A stretch of 64,000 nucleotides of DNA from Clostridia bacterium. Lineage in GTDB: Bacteria > Bacillota > Clostridia > Oscillospirales > CAG-272. Below are positions 44,279 through 52,265 of this stretch, piece by piece. The DNA lies in assembly GCA_017621755.1 (NCBI GenBank), contig JAGASL010000040.1, positions 1-64,000 of the forward strand, in the 5' to 3' direction. The notes beneath the pieces were generated by a model. The model ran no database searches, was not told where the DNA came from, and was given only the letters and a program-made list of their open reading frames with translations. Positions within the stretch are counted from its first letter, which is position 1, and each line of letters opens with the position of its first letter. The translations under genes were made by a program, and so were the position numbers.

Positions 44279-45085
44279 ATGGAGCTTTCACACGAAAATC
44301 TTGACCTGACCGCTCTGCGCGAGAAAAAGGCCTTTCTCTGCGATATGGACGGCGTAATCTACCACGGCAATTCGCTGATCCCGCACGTGGATCGCTTTGT
44401 TCGCTGGCTGGAGCGTGAGGGCAAGGATTACTTATTTTTGACCAACGGCTCTGGCAAATCCCCGCGCGAGCTTTCTGAAAAGCTGGCACGCATGGGGCTT
44501 TCTGTCTCAGAAGATCATTTTTACACCAGCGCGCTGGCTACTGCCTCCTTTCTTGCCGGGCAGTGCCCGGGCGGCACGGCCTACGTGATTGGCGAGCCGG
44601 GGCTGGTGAACGCGATGTACGAAGCCGGCTTCAGCATGAACAGCCACGACCCGGATTACGTGGTATTCGGCAAATCCGGCTCACTGAGCTATGCCGAGAT
44701 CGAGCGGGCGGTAACCCTGATCAACCGCGGCGCCAAGCTGATCGGCACCAACCCTGACCTGACAGACCCCGCGGAAAACGGCTTTGTACCCGCCTGCCGC
44801 GCGCTGATCGCCCCGATCGAGCTGACAACCGGCAAAAAGGCCTACTATATCGGCAAGCCCAACCCCCTGATGATGCGCCACGGTCTGAAAAAGCTGAATT
44901 GCAGCCGGCGCGATGCCGCCATCATCGGCGACCGCATGGATACCGACATCATTGCCGGTATCGAGAGTGAGTTAGACACCGTGCTGGTGCTTTCCGGCGT
45001 GAGCTCGCTTGAAACGGTGCGGCAGTTTGCCTACCGCCCCAACTATATCTTAAAGGACGTTGGCGAGATCGCTGGTGAGGAATAA
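44279..45085 (+). CDS. HAD subclass IIA sugar phosphatase (NagD-like)
   Basis: The 268-residue protein carries the HAD nucleophile motif CDMDGVIYHG near residue 22, the cap region 'YLFLTNGSGKSPRELSEKL', the lysine strand 'YYIGKPNPLMM' and the acidic motif IIGDRMDTDIIAG. Such enzymes dephosphorylate sugars, glycerol phosphate or nucleotides. It lies seven bases before a MATE exporter gene. The start is fixed by AAAGGAAG. Confidence 0.9.
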   Translation: MELSHENLDLTALREKKAFLCDMDGVIYHGNSLIPHVDRFVRWLEREGKDYLFLTNGSGKSPRELSEKLARMGLSVSEDHFYTSALATASFLAGQCPGGTAYVIGEPGLVNAMYEAGFSMNSHDPDYVVFGKSGSLSYAEIERAVTLINRGAKLIGTNPDLTDPAENGFVPACRALIAPIELTTGKKAYYIGKPNPLMMRHGLKKLNCSRRDAAIIGDRMDTDIIAGIESELDTVLVLSGVSSLETVRQFAYRPNYILKDVGEIAGEE

Positions 45086-45091
45086 GCGACC

Positions 45092-46498
45092 ATGAGATCC
45101 CTGCTTAAAAAGATCGACATTTCCTTTTACCGCGAGGCGCTGGCCTTAGCCCTTCCAATCGCCTTTCAGAACCTGCTGACCTCCTGCGCCACGCTGATCG
45201 ATACGGCGATGGTGGTTGGCCTTGGCAATGCCGAGACATCGGCCATGGGTGTGGCAGCGCGCTTTACCTTTCTGCTCAACATCGTTTGCTTTGGTATCTC
45301 CAGCGGGTGTGCCGCCCTGCTTTCGCAATATTGGGGCGCCAAGGATCTGCCAAACGCGCGCCGCTCGCTAGGCTTAGCGCTGGTGCTGGCACTTTCGTTT
45401 GGCTTCGTATACATGGGGGCTATGATCCTGTTCCCCGCGCAGCTTTTGCGAATCTTTAACGATGACCCTGTTATTATCGCGCTGGCGGCTGACTACATGC
45501 GCACCTTTGCCATCGGCATTCCCTTTTTGGTCTTTTCCCAGATCCTGTGCGTGGCGCTGCGCGCGGTAGAGAACGTGAAGGTGCCGCTGCTTTCCTCAGC
45601 GGTTTCGGTGGTGGTAAACACCTCGCTGAACTATTGCCTGATCAACGGTCATTTCGGATTTCCGCGCTTGGAGCTGCGCGGCGCGGCACTAGCCTCAGCC
45701 ATTGGCTGCGGTGTGCAGGCGCTGATCATTCTGCTGGCGCTGATGCTTTCGGGCAACCCCTTCCGCACCGCACCTGCCAACCTCTTTCGCTTTGACCGCC
45801 CCTTTTGCCGCAAGTATATCAAGATCGCCTCGCCCGTTTTGCTGAATGAAACGATGTGGGGCATCGGCACCAACATCTACGCCATGGTGCTGGCACGGCA
45901 GGGGGTTGAGAACCACGCCGGCTACACGCTGTATGAGAATATGCAGCAGCTGTTTTTCGTATTCTTCGTGGGCATTTGCGGCGCCTGCTCGATCATGGTG
46001 GGCATGCGCATTGGCCGCGGCGACCACGAGGGTGGCTACCAGGCGGCTAAGCGCTTTGCCGTGATGACCCCGATCATGGGTGTGATCTTGGGCGCGCTGC
46101 TGATTCTGGTACGCAACCCGTTGCTCTCCCTCTTCCCGGTGGAGACCGAGGCGGCGCGGTTAGTTGCCTCGCAATGCATGCTCTTTTACGGCTTTTGGAT
46201 CGCGGTGCGCATGATCCCCTACACCATGATCTGCGGCATCTTCCGCGCGGGGGGCGACACCAAGGCCGGCTGCATTCTCGACCTGCTTGGCCTGTATGCC
46301 TTTGGTATCCCGGCGGTGCTGATCGTGGGTCTCATCATCAAGCCCTCGCTGTTCGTGGTGCTGATCGCCACCATGTTTATTGGTGAAGACACGGTCAAGG
46401 GCATTCTGTGCGTGAAGCATTTTATCTCTCGCAAATGGATCAAGCAATTGACAAAAAGCGAAGAACCGGCAGATGCTGCCGTTATTACAGAATCATAA
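45092..46498 (+). CDS. MATE-family exporter
   Basis: The 468-residue protein has the MATE start (LALALPIAFQNLLTSCATLIDTAMVVGLG) and about 12 membrane helices in two homologous halves. It is a second exporter of this kind in the window but not closely similar to that at 31238-32638. It is probably co-transcribed with the HAD phosphatase and the parvulin gene that begins 22 bases after it. Substrate unknown. Confidence 0.92.
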   Translation: MRSLLKKIDISFYREALALALPIAFQNLLTSCATLIDTAMVVGLGNAETSAMGVAARFTFLLNIVCFGISSGCAALLSQYWGAKDLPNARRSLGLALVLALSFGFVYMGAMILFPAQLLRIFNDDPVIIALAADYMRTFAIGIPFLVFSQILCVALRAVENVKVPLLSSAVSVVVNTSLNYCLINGHFGFPRLELRGAALASAIGCGVQALIILLALMLSGNPFRTAPANLFRFDRPFCRKYIKIASPVLLNETMWGIGTNIYAMVLARQGVENHAGYTLYENMQQLFFVFFVGICGACSIMVGMRIGRGDHEGGYQAAKRFAVMTPIMGVILGALLILVRNPLLSLFPVETEAARLVASQCMLFYGFWIAVRMIPYTMICGIFRAGGDTKAGCILDLLGLYAFGIPAVLIVGLIIKPSLFVVLIATMFIGEDTVKGILCVKHFISRKWIKQLTKSEEPADAAVITES

Positions 46499-46520
46499 TG
46501 GAAAGGAAGTATATATAACC

Positions 46521-47264
46521 ATGGATGCACGTATTCTTGCCACCGTTGGTGGCCAAAACATTACCGAGGCTGACGTTGACATGTTTCTTGCCGGCCTTGG
46601 CCAGCGCGGCGAGGCATACCGCTCGCCCGAGGGCAGAGCCGCTATTTTAGAGGAGCTGATCAACCGCCGCCTGTTCCTGTTAGAGGCAACGCGCGGCCTG
46701 TTTGAGGCAGAGCCGACCTTTAAGGCGCAGCTGAAGCAAGCAAAGGAGACCCTGCTGGTCAGCTACGCGATGGAAAAGGCACTTTCCACCGTTACCGTAA
46801 AGGATGACGAGGTTGCCAAGTTCTATGAGGACAACAAGGACAAGCTGATGGGTGGTGACACCGTAAACGCCAGCCACATTCTGGTAGCGGAGGAGGGCGA
46901 GGCTGCCCGCATTCGCGAGGAGATCGTGAGTGGCGCGATCAGCTTTGAGGAGGCTGCCAAGAAGTACAGCTCCTGCCCCTCGCGCGAGGAGGGCGGCAGC
47001 CTTGGCGATTTTGGCCGTGGCCAGATGGTGCCCGAGTTTGAAGCAGCCTGCTACGCGATGAACGAGGGCGAGATCTCGGCCCCGGTCAAGACCCAGTTTG
47101 GCTACCACCTGATCCGCCTGAACGGCAAAAAGGCCGGCGAGGTGGCCCCCTTAGATGCCGTGCGTGACGAGCTGAAGGCAAAGCTGATGCGCGACAAGCA
47201 GCAGGCCGCCTACCAGAGCAAGGTCAACCAGCTGAAGATCCTGTTCCCGGTAGACCGGTTTTAA
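46521..47264 (+). CDS. Parvulin-type peptidyl-prolyl isomerase
   Basis: The 247-residue protein begins at the ATG after AAAGGAAG. An N-terminal SurA-like chaperone helix region ('NITEADVDMFLAGLGQRGEAY') is followed by a parvulin domain at about 115-210 with ASHILVAEEG, 'SFEEAAKKYSSCPSREEGGSLGDFGRGQM' and 'FGYHLIRLNG'. No signal peptide is present, unlike PrsA, so it acts in the cytoplasm or on nascent chains. Confidence 0.92.
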   Translation: MDARILATVGGQNITEADVDMFLAGLGQRGEAYRSPEGRAAILEELINRRLFLLEATRGLFEAEPTFKAQLKQAKETLLVSYAMEKALSTVTVKDDEVAKFYEDNKDKLMGGDTVNASHILVAEEGEAARIREEIVSGAISFEEAAKKYSSCPSREEGGSLGDFGRGQMVPEFEAACYAMNEGEISAPVKTQFGYHLIRLNGKKAGEVAPLDAVRDELKAKLMRDKQQAAYQSKVNQLKILFPVDRF

Positions 47265-47280
47265 TATAAAAGAATTGCAG

Positions 47281-47312
47281 AAAAAAGGCGCCCCGTGTAG
47301 GGCGCCTTTTTT
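47281..47312. terminator. Bidirectional terminator
   Basis: AAAAAAGGCGCC and GGCGCCTTTTTT flank an eight-base loop. It serves the parvulin unit and the convergent small RHH gene. Confidence 0.9.
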
Positions 47313-47315
47313 GTT

Positions 47316-47486
47316 TCATCGTTTTCCCGTTTGTATTTCGCCATGTTTTTGTTCGTATGCCTCGATGCAATCGCGGATGAGAATTAAGATCTGGCTGTTC
47401 GCGCTTCTCCCCTCATAGTCGGCAATCACGTGCAGCTTGTCCAGCGTTTTTTCTTCAATCCTAATCGATAAGCTTTTTGTAGCCAT
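47316..47486 (-). CDS. 56-residue ribbon-helix-helix (Arc/CopG-type) DNA-binding protein
   Basis: The start is an ATG preceded by GAGGTTG. The protein reads MATKSLSIRIEEKTLDKLHV, a beta strand of alternating residues, then 'IADYEGRSANSQILILIRDCI', the two helices of the Arc/CopG fold, and a basic tail. It should dimerise and bind palindromic DNA. The divergent gene encodes a SLOG-fold protein, and the AT-rich gap between them has an inverted repeat that is a probable operator. The pair is noticeably AT-richer than its surroundings. Confidence 0.8.
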   Translation of the reverse strand: MATKSLSIRIEEKTLDKLHVIADYEGRSANSQILILIRDCIEAYEQKHGEIQTGKR

Positions 47487-47550
47487 AACAACCTCATTTA
47501 GATGTAATTTTGTATTTACTTTATACCTATTTTGTGTTAAAATGTGGTTG

Positions 47551-47571
47551 TTAGATACATTATATATCTAA
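47551..47571. promoter_or_regulatory. Candidate operator for the RHH protein
   Basis: TTAGATA and TATCTAA are perfect 7-bp arms separated by seven bases; the half-site TTAGAT recurs at 47498-47503 close to the RHH start codon. The position between two divergent genes fits autoregulation. Confidence 0.55.
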
Positions 47572-47599
47572 AATATGTTCGTTTCTGTTAGGAGAAGAT

Positions 47600-47950
47600 A
47601 TGAAACTTGCGATTATAGGATCGAGAACACTATCCGTTGAAAACATGGGGCAATTCGTGCCTGCCAACACGACAGAAATCGTATCTGGTGGCGCAAGAGG
47701 AATAGATCGGCAAGCAGCCGTTTATGCGAAAGAAAACCATATCGCGTTAACGGAATTTTTGCCCGATTATGCCCGATACGGCAAGGGCGCAACCTTTCGG
47801 CGCAACAGGCAGATTGCAGAATATGCAGAAACGGCTTTAATTTTCTGGGATGGCAGTTCTAAAGGAACGCAATATATGATTTCGCTTTTTGAGCGGCTCG
47901 GCAAGAAGGTCACCATTATCAAAATGGGAAAAAACTCGATATGTGATTAA
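47600..47950 (+). CDS. SLOG-superfamily Rossmann protein (DprA/YpsA-like)
   Basis: The 116-residue protein has the SLOG nucleotide loop: KLAIIGSRTL at the start, VSGGARGIDRQAAVYA near 30 and 'RNRQIAEYAETALIFWDG' near 70, with the final strand 'KGTQYMISLFERLGKKVTII'. Such proteins bind nucleotides or cyclic ligands and often act with mobile or defence genes. It is preceded by TTAGGAGAAG and is divergent from the RHH gene. The AT-rich base composition suggests acquisition by transfer. Confidence 0.82.
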   Translation: MKLAIIGSRTLSVENMGQFVPANTTEIVSGGARGIDRQAAVYAKENHIALTEFLPDYARYGKGATFRRNRQIAEYAETALIFWDGSSKGTQYMISLFERLGKKVTIIKMGKNSICD

Positions 47951-48041
47951 CTCGCTCTTTTACATTTTTCCCTTTGATGCATAAACCATCTCTCAGCCGT
48001 CAACACTACCTCTGTAATTTTCTTGAAAGGAACAACAAGAG

Positions 48042-48734
48042 ATGGAAAAAAAGACAAATCCCCTGAAGAACAGCCGTATTCTGTATATCGCCGTGGTGGC
48101 GGTGCTTTGCGTGACCGCGATCATTATTGGTATTGTGGCGGCCACCAGCCGCGCAAAGCCCAACCCCGATGATGGCAGCGGCACGCAGCCCCCTGCGGGT
48201 GACACCCAGCAGCCGGGCGGCGACACCACCCAGCCACCCGCAGGCGGCAATGAGAAGCCTACGGACGCCAAGCCGCAGTACCTTTGCCCCTTAGCCGGCG
48301 TTGTATCGAAGAAGCACGATACCGAAACGCTGGTCTTTTCCTCTACCATGGGGGACTGGCGCGTGCACGCCGGCCTTGATATTGCCTCCTCACTTGGCGA
48401 GACCGTGCGCGCCAGCGCCGCCGGCACGGTGAAGGAGGTGTGGGAGGACCCGATGATGGGTACCTGCCTTTCGATCGACCACGGTGACGAGGTGATCACC
48501 GTTTATAAGAACCTGAACGAGGTGCTGCCGGACGGCATTGTGGCCGGCGCCACGGTCAAGGCGGGCGATGCGATCGGCGCGGTGGGCGAGAGTGCCCTGT
48601 TAGAGCTGGCAGACGAGCCGCACCTGCACTTTGAAATGACGGTAGGCGGCCAGGCGGTCGACCCGCTTGCCTATCTTTCTGAGGAGAGCCTTTCTGCCTC
48701 GCTGACCTTTGACGAAGAGGTATACGAGGATTAG
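48042..48734 (+). CDS. Membrane-anchored M23 (LytM) peptidase
   Basis: The 230-residue protein has a membrane helix (ILYIAVVAVLCVTAIIIGIV) near the start, a proline/glycine-rich linker, and a LytM domain at about 90-215. The zinc ligands look complete: HAGLDIA for His/Asp and HLHFEM near the end. It resembles the SpoIIQ/peptidoglycan endopeptidase group but, unlike SpoIIQ, its active site is intact. It probably cleaves peptidoglycan cross-links at the cell surface or in the sporulation septum. The tail is acidic. Confidence 0.88.
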   Translation: MEKKTNPLKNSRILYIAVVAVLCVTAIIIGIVAATSRAKPNPDDGSGTQPPAGDTQQPGGDTTQPPAGGNEKPTDAKPQYLCPLAGVVSKKHDTETLVFSSTMGDWRVHAGLDIASSLGETVRASAAGTVKEVWEDPMMGTCLSIDHGDEVITVYKNLNEVLPDGIVAGATVKAGDAIGAVGESALLELADEPHLHFEMTVGGQAVDPLAYLSEESLSASLTFDEEVYED

Positions 48735-48736
48735 AG

Positions 48737-48770
48737 AAAAGCCTGTATGGAAATTCCATACAGGCTTTTT
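48737..48770. terminator. Bidirectional terminator after the M23 peptidase gene
   Basis: AAAAGCCTGTATGGAA pairs with TTCCATACAGGCTTTT around a one-base loop; a T-run follows. Confidence 0.85.
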
Positions 48771-48785
48771 GCGTGAAAAGCACGC

Positions 48786-48947
48786 TTATTCCTCGCTTGT
48801 GTTCTTCGGCTTACCGGCCATGGCCTTGTTGAGTAGCACCATGCCGGCGATGATAATGGCGGTAATGACAAAAATACCGGCCATGCCAAACAGCATATAT
48901 TTCAGCGACTGAATAACGTTGCCGCCTACCATTTCCCAATATCCCAT
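48786..48947 (-). CDS. OadG-like small membrane subunit
   Basis: This 53-residue protein is preceded by AAGGAGG. It has one membrane helix (MLFGMAGIFVITAIIIAGMV) and a charged tail, and lies 13 bases after the decarboxylase beta subunit gene. This matches the gamma subunit (OadG) of the sodium-pumping decarboxylases, which holds the complex together. The tail lacks the histidine-rich zinc site of classical OadG, so the call rests on position and topology. Confidence 0.65.
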   Translation of the reverse strand: MGYWEMVGGNVIQSLKYMLFGMAGIFVITAIIIAGMVLLNKAMAGKPKNTSEE

Positions 48948-48960
48948 TTGAAATACCTCC

Positions 48961-50076
48961 TTACAGCATAAAGCTGAGAATCAGACCGCCGGCGATGGCA
49001 GACGAGATCTGACCGGCTACGTTGGCGCCGGCTGCGTGCATGAGCAGGAAGTTCTGCGGATCCTCCTCCAGCCCCATCTTATGCACCACGCGGGATGCCA
49101 TGGGGAAGGCCGAGATACCGGCTGCGCCGATCATGGGGTTGACCTTATTCTTCGAGAACAGGTTGATAAACTTGGCAAACATCACGCCGCCGATGATATC
49201 GAAGATAAAGGCAACCAGGCCAAGACCAATGATGATGAATGTTTCCAGCTTGACAAACTTCTCAGCCTGCATCTGGAAGGCGATGGTAATGCCGAGGAAG
49301 AGGGTGATGAGGTTGGCCAGCACCTTCTGTGCCGTTTCAGACAGAGAGCCAAGCACACCGCACTCGCGGATCAGGTTACCAAACATCAGGAAGCCGATCA
49401 GGGATGCCGCCTCCGGCGCGATGCAGCCGGCAACGATGGTAACCAGGATCGGGAACAGGATCTTGGTGCTCTGCTTGACCTGGGTGGTCGAATAGGCCAT
49501 GCGGATCTGCCGCTCCTTCTTGGTGGTGACCAGCTTAACGACCGGCGGGATGATGACCGGCACCAGCGCCATGTAGGAGTAGGCAGCCACGGCGATCGAG
49601 CCGGCAAACTGCGTGCCCAGGGAGTTGGCCACCTTGATCGAGGTGGGGCCGTCGGCTGCGCCGATGATGGCGATCGAGGCGGCATCGTGCAGCTCGAAGA
49701 GCGGTATGAAGGATGCCATGGTAAAGGTGAAGAAAATGCCGAACTGGGCGGCAGCACCGAAAAGCATCAGCTTCGGGTTAGAAAGCAGAGGGGTAAAATC
49801 GATCATCGCGCCAATGCCGACAAACAGCAGAAGCGGGAACAGATCGTTAGCGATGCCGGCATTGTAGAGCACCTCGATCGGCTCCAGCGCGCCGGACATG
49901 GGCAGGTTGAGCAGGATGGCGCCAAAGCCCATCGGCAGAAGGAGCGTAGGCTCCATTTCCTTTTTTACGGCCAGATAGATCAGAATAGCACCGATCAGCC
50001 ACATCACAACCTGGCGCCAATCAAAATTGGCCAGGTTGCCAAATACGTTTTGAAGAAATTCGTTGATAAAATCCAT
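48961..50076 (-). CDS. oadB: Sodium-translocating decarboxylase, beta subunit
   Basis: The 371-residue membrane protein matches OadB/GcdB: 'MGFGAILLNLPMSGAL', 'LLLFVGIGAMIDFTPLLSNP', 'IIGAADGPTSIKVANSL' with the conserved DGPTS motif, and 'GNLIRECGVLGSLSE'. In the complex it uses decarboxylation of oxaloacetate or methylmalonyl-type intermediates to pump Na+ outward. The alpha and biotin subunits are not in this window. The ribosome site (AAAAGATC) is weak. It starts 27 bases after hpt. Confidence 0.93.
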   Translation of the reverse strand: MDFINEFLQNVFGNLANFDWRQVVMWLIGAILIYLAVKKEMEPTLLLPMGFGAILLNLPMSGALEPIEVLYNAGIANDLFPLLLFVGIGAMIDFTPLLSNPKLMLFGAAAQFGIFFTFTMASFIPLFELHDAASIAIIGAADGPTSIKVANSLGTQFAGSIAVAAYSYMALVPVIIPPVVKLVTTKKERQIRMAYSTTQVKQSTKILFPILVTIVAGCIAPEAASLIGFLMFGNLIRECGVLGSLSETAQKVLANLITLFLGITIAFQMQAEKFVKLETFIIIGLGLVAFIFDIIGGVMFAKFINLFSKNKVNPMIGAAGISAFPMASRVVHKMGLEEDPQNFLLMHAAGANVAGQISSAIAGGLILSFML

Positions 50077-50102
50077 GATAGTTATTAGATCTTTTCACGA
50101 GG

Positions 50103-50639
50103 TCACTTTTCGTAGACAGAGCGGTCTAAAATGCGAACGTCCGGCAGAACGCGATAGCGCTCGGCATAGTCGAGCCCGTAGCCAACGACGAACTCATCCG
50201 GCACCTCGAAGCCGAGGTAGTCGATATCCACCGGCGTTTTGCGCCGCGAGGGCTTGCTGAGCAGGGCGCAGATGGCGATAGAGGCCGGCTCACGCGTGGC
50301 AAGCACCTCCTTCAGGTGGGCAAGCGTGGTACCGCTATCCACCATGTCCTCTACGATGACCACGTGGCGACCGTTGATGTGGCGGTCAAGATCCTTAATG
50401 ATACGCACGTAGCCGGAGGAGGTGGTGCCGGCACCGTAGCTGGAGATGGCCATAAAATCCATCTCTGCCTCTATGTGCAGCTTCTGCAGCAGGTCGGAGA
50501 AGAAGAAAATACTTCCCTTCAATATGCCGATGAAAAGCGGATTTTTACCGGCATAATCGCGGTCGAGCTGGGCAGCCAGCTCGCTCTCGCGCTGGTCAAG
50601 CTCTTCTTTGGAAATCAAAACACGTTCAAATTCTGACAT
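50103..50639 (-). CDS. hpt: Hypoxanthine phosphoribosyltransferase
   Basis: The 178-residue protein has the PRTase motif VVIVEDMVDSGTTLAHL near residue 100 and 'LFIGILKGSIFFFSDLL' near 38, as in HPRT. It salvages hypoxanthine and guanine with PRPP. The usual length and motif order make the call secure. It stands before the oadB pair and after pfkA, with a weak hairpin between it and pfkA. Confidence 0.95.
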   Translation of the reverse strand: MSEFERVLISKEELDQRESELAAQLDRDYAGKNPLFIGILKGSIFFFSDLLQKLHIEAEMDFMAISSYGAGTTSSGYVRIIKDLDRHINGRHVVIVEDMVDSGTTLAHLKEVLATREPASIAICALLSKPSRRKTPVDIDYLGFEVPDEFVVGYGLDYAERYRVLPDVRILDRSVYEK

Positions 50640-50660
50640 CTATACAATATCCTCATGGCA

Positions 50661-50690
50661 AAGGGGCTGTCTTTTGTGGGCAGCCCCTTC
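50661..50690 (-). terminator. Weak hairpin between pfkA and hpt
   Basis: GGGGCTG and CAGCCCC arms enclose a loop of about ten bases. The following U-run on the minus-strand transcript is poor, so read-through into hpt is possible. Confidence 0.45.
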
Positions 50691-50695
50691 GTTTA

Positions 50696-51760
50696 TTACA
50701 GATTCATGCGGTTAACGGTGGCGTACAGCGATTCGATGCTGGCGCGGCGGCGTGCGCAGGCAGCCTGCATCTCTGCGATCTGGGCAGCGGTAAAGCGATC
50801 AAGATCGCCTTCCTTGAGCTTGTTCTTATACATACGGTCTAAGATCAGCGAATAGTCGATATCCACCGCGCAGATCTCGTTGTTTATGTCGCAAATGACC
50901 TCGTTAGAGCGGCCGGCCAGCAGCTCGTCTACGGCAAACTCGCCCATGCGGGTAGCAAGCAGACGGTCACGCAGGCTGGGCACGCCACCGCGGATCACGT
51001 GGGCCAGGCGGGCAAAGCGGGATTCCACACCGGTCTCCTTCTCAATACGCTTGGTCAGCTCCTCACCGAAGGTAGAGCCAAGGCCCTCGGCCACGATGAC
51101 GATAAAGTTACGCTTGCCAAGCGCGCGCGAGGCGCGGATCTTTTCGATCAGGGCCGCCTCGTCAAAGGGCAGCTCGGGCACTACCACGCCGGTCGCGCCG
51201 GTGGCAATGGCGGTCTGCAGGGCGATATCGCCGGCGTCACGCCCCATGACCTCTACCACGCTGCAGCGGGCGTGCGATTCGCAGGTATCGCGCAGGCGGT
51301 CGATCATCTCGATGGCGGTGTTCATGGCCGTATCAAAGCCGATGGTGTAATCGGTAGCGGTAATATCGTTATCAATGGTGCCGGGCAGGCCGATGCAGGA
51401 AACGCCGTGGGCGGTCAGATCGGTGGCACCGCGGAAGGTACCATCACCCCCGATGGCCACAATACCGTCGATCGCGTGGCGGCGGCAGGTCTCCAGCGCG
51501 GCGTTCATACCCTCTGCAGTCTTAAAAAGCGGCGAGCGGGCAGAAAACAGCACGGTACCGCCGTGGTTGACGATGTTAGACACGTCGCGCACGGTAAAAT
51601 CCTTTACGTCGTCATGGATCAGGCCCTCGTAGCCCGAATAAATACCTACGACCTGTACCCCATTCGAGATAGCGGCGCGGGTAACGGCACGGATCGCCGC
51701 GTTCATACCCGGTGCATCGCCCCCGGAGGTCAGGACACCAATTTTACGAAAAACCTTCAT
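50696..51760 (-). CDS. pfkA: ATP-dependent 6-phosphofructokinase
   Basis: The 354-residue protein carries 'IGVLTSGGDAPGMNAAIRAV' at the start, AIGGDGTFRGA, LPGTIDNDI and 'EVMGRDAGDIAL'. A glycine in GGDG and in PGTIDND indicates ATP rather than pyrophosphate as donor. It commits fructose 6-phosphate to glycolysis. It follows pncC by 19 bases. Confidence 0.95.
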   Translation of the reverse strand: MKVFRKIGVLTSGGDAPGMNAAIRAVTRAAISNGVQVVGIYSGYEGLIHDDVKDFTVRDVSNIVNHGGTVLFSARSPLFKTAEGMNAALETCRRHAIDGIVAIGGDGTFRGATDLTAHGVSCIGLPGTIDNDITATDYTIGFDTAMNTAIEMIDRLRDTCESHARCSVVEVMGRDAGDIALQTAIATGATGVVVPELPFDEAALIEKIRASRALGKRNFIVIVAEGLGSTFGEELTKRIEKETGVESRFARLAHVIRGGVPSLRDRLLATRMGEFAVDELLAGRSNEVICDINNEICAVDIDYSLILDRMYKNKLKEGDLDRFTAAQIAEMQAACARRRASIESLYATVNRMNL

Positions 51761-51779
51761 GTTATTTCCCCCTTTTGAT

Positions 51780-52265
51780 TTATATGGATCTTTTTGTTAT
51801 TTCCTTTATCATGCACAGCACCGCCTGCGCGCGCACCTCGTCGCGCGTGCCGGATAGGTCAAGCGGGATGACCGTGCTGCCCCCCTTATCGCAAAGGCCG
51901 ATATACACACGGCCAACCGGAATTTCGGCCGTGCCGCCGCCGGGGCCGGCCAGGCCGGTAACCGAAACGGCGATATCTGCCCCTGTCAGCTTTTGGGCAC
52001 CTATGGCCATTGCCTCTGCCACCGGGGCAGAAACGGCCGTATATTGATCAAGCAGCGCGCGTGGAACGCCAAGCACCTGCTCCTTGATCCTGTTCACGTA
52101 AGAAACCACACCGCCCAAGAACACCTCGCTGGCGCCGGGCACGTCCACCACCGATTTGGCAAACCAGCCGCCGGTGCAGGACTCGGCAGCCGCCAGCGTA
52201 AGACCGCGCTCGCGCAGCGCCGCTACCAGGGCCGTGGCTGACACGCGCAGCTCTGCCTCAACCAT
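51780..52265 (-). CDS. pncC: CinA C-terminal/PncC amidase
   Basis: The 161-residue protein matches the NMN-amidohydrolase family: LTLAAAESCTGGWFAKSVVD near 25, 'LGGVVSYVNRIKEQVLGVP' near 50 and 'VSVTGLAGPGGGTAEIPVGRVYIGL' near 110. It deamidates nicotinamide mononucleotide to nicotinate mononucleotide. It begins inside the last codons of the LysR gene, with AAGGAGGTG before it. Confidence 0.92.
   Translation of the reverse strand: MVEAELRVSATALVAALRERGLTLAAAESCTGGWFAKSVVDVPGASEVFLGGVVSYVNRIKEQVLGVPRALLDQYTAVSAPVAEAMAIGAQKLTGADIAVSVTGLAGPGGGTAEIPVGRVYIGLCDKGGSTVIPLDLSGTRDEVRAQAVLCMIKEITKRSI

Noticed and set aside
49036-50088. A 350-codon plus-strand frame opposite oadB
   Set aside because: The composition is highly charged without motifs; oadB on the other strand is certain.
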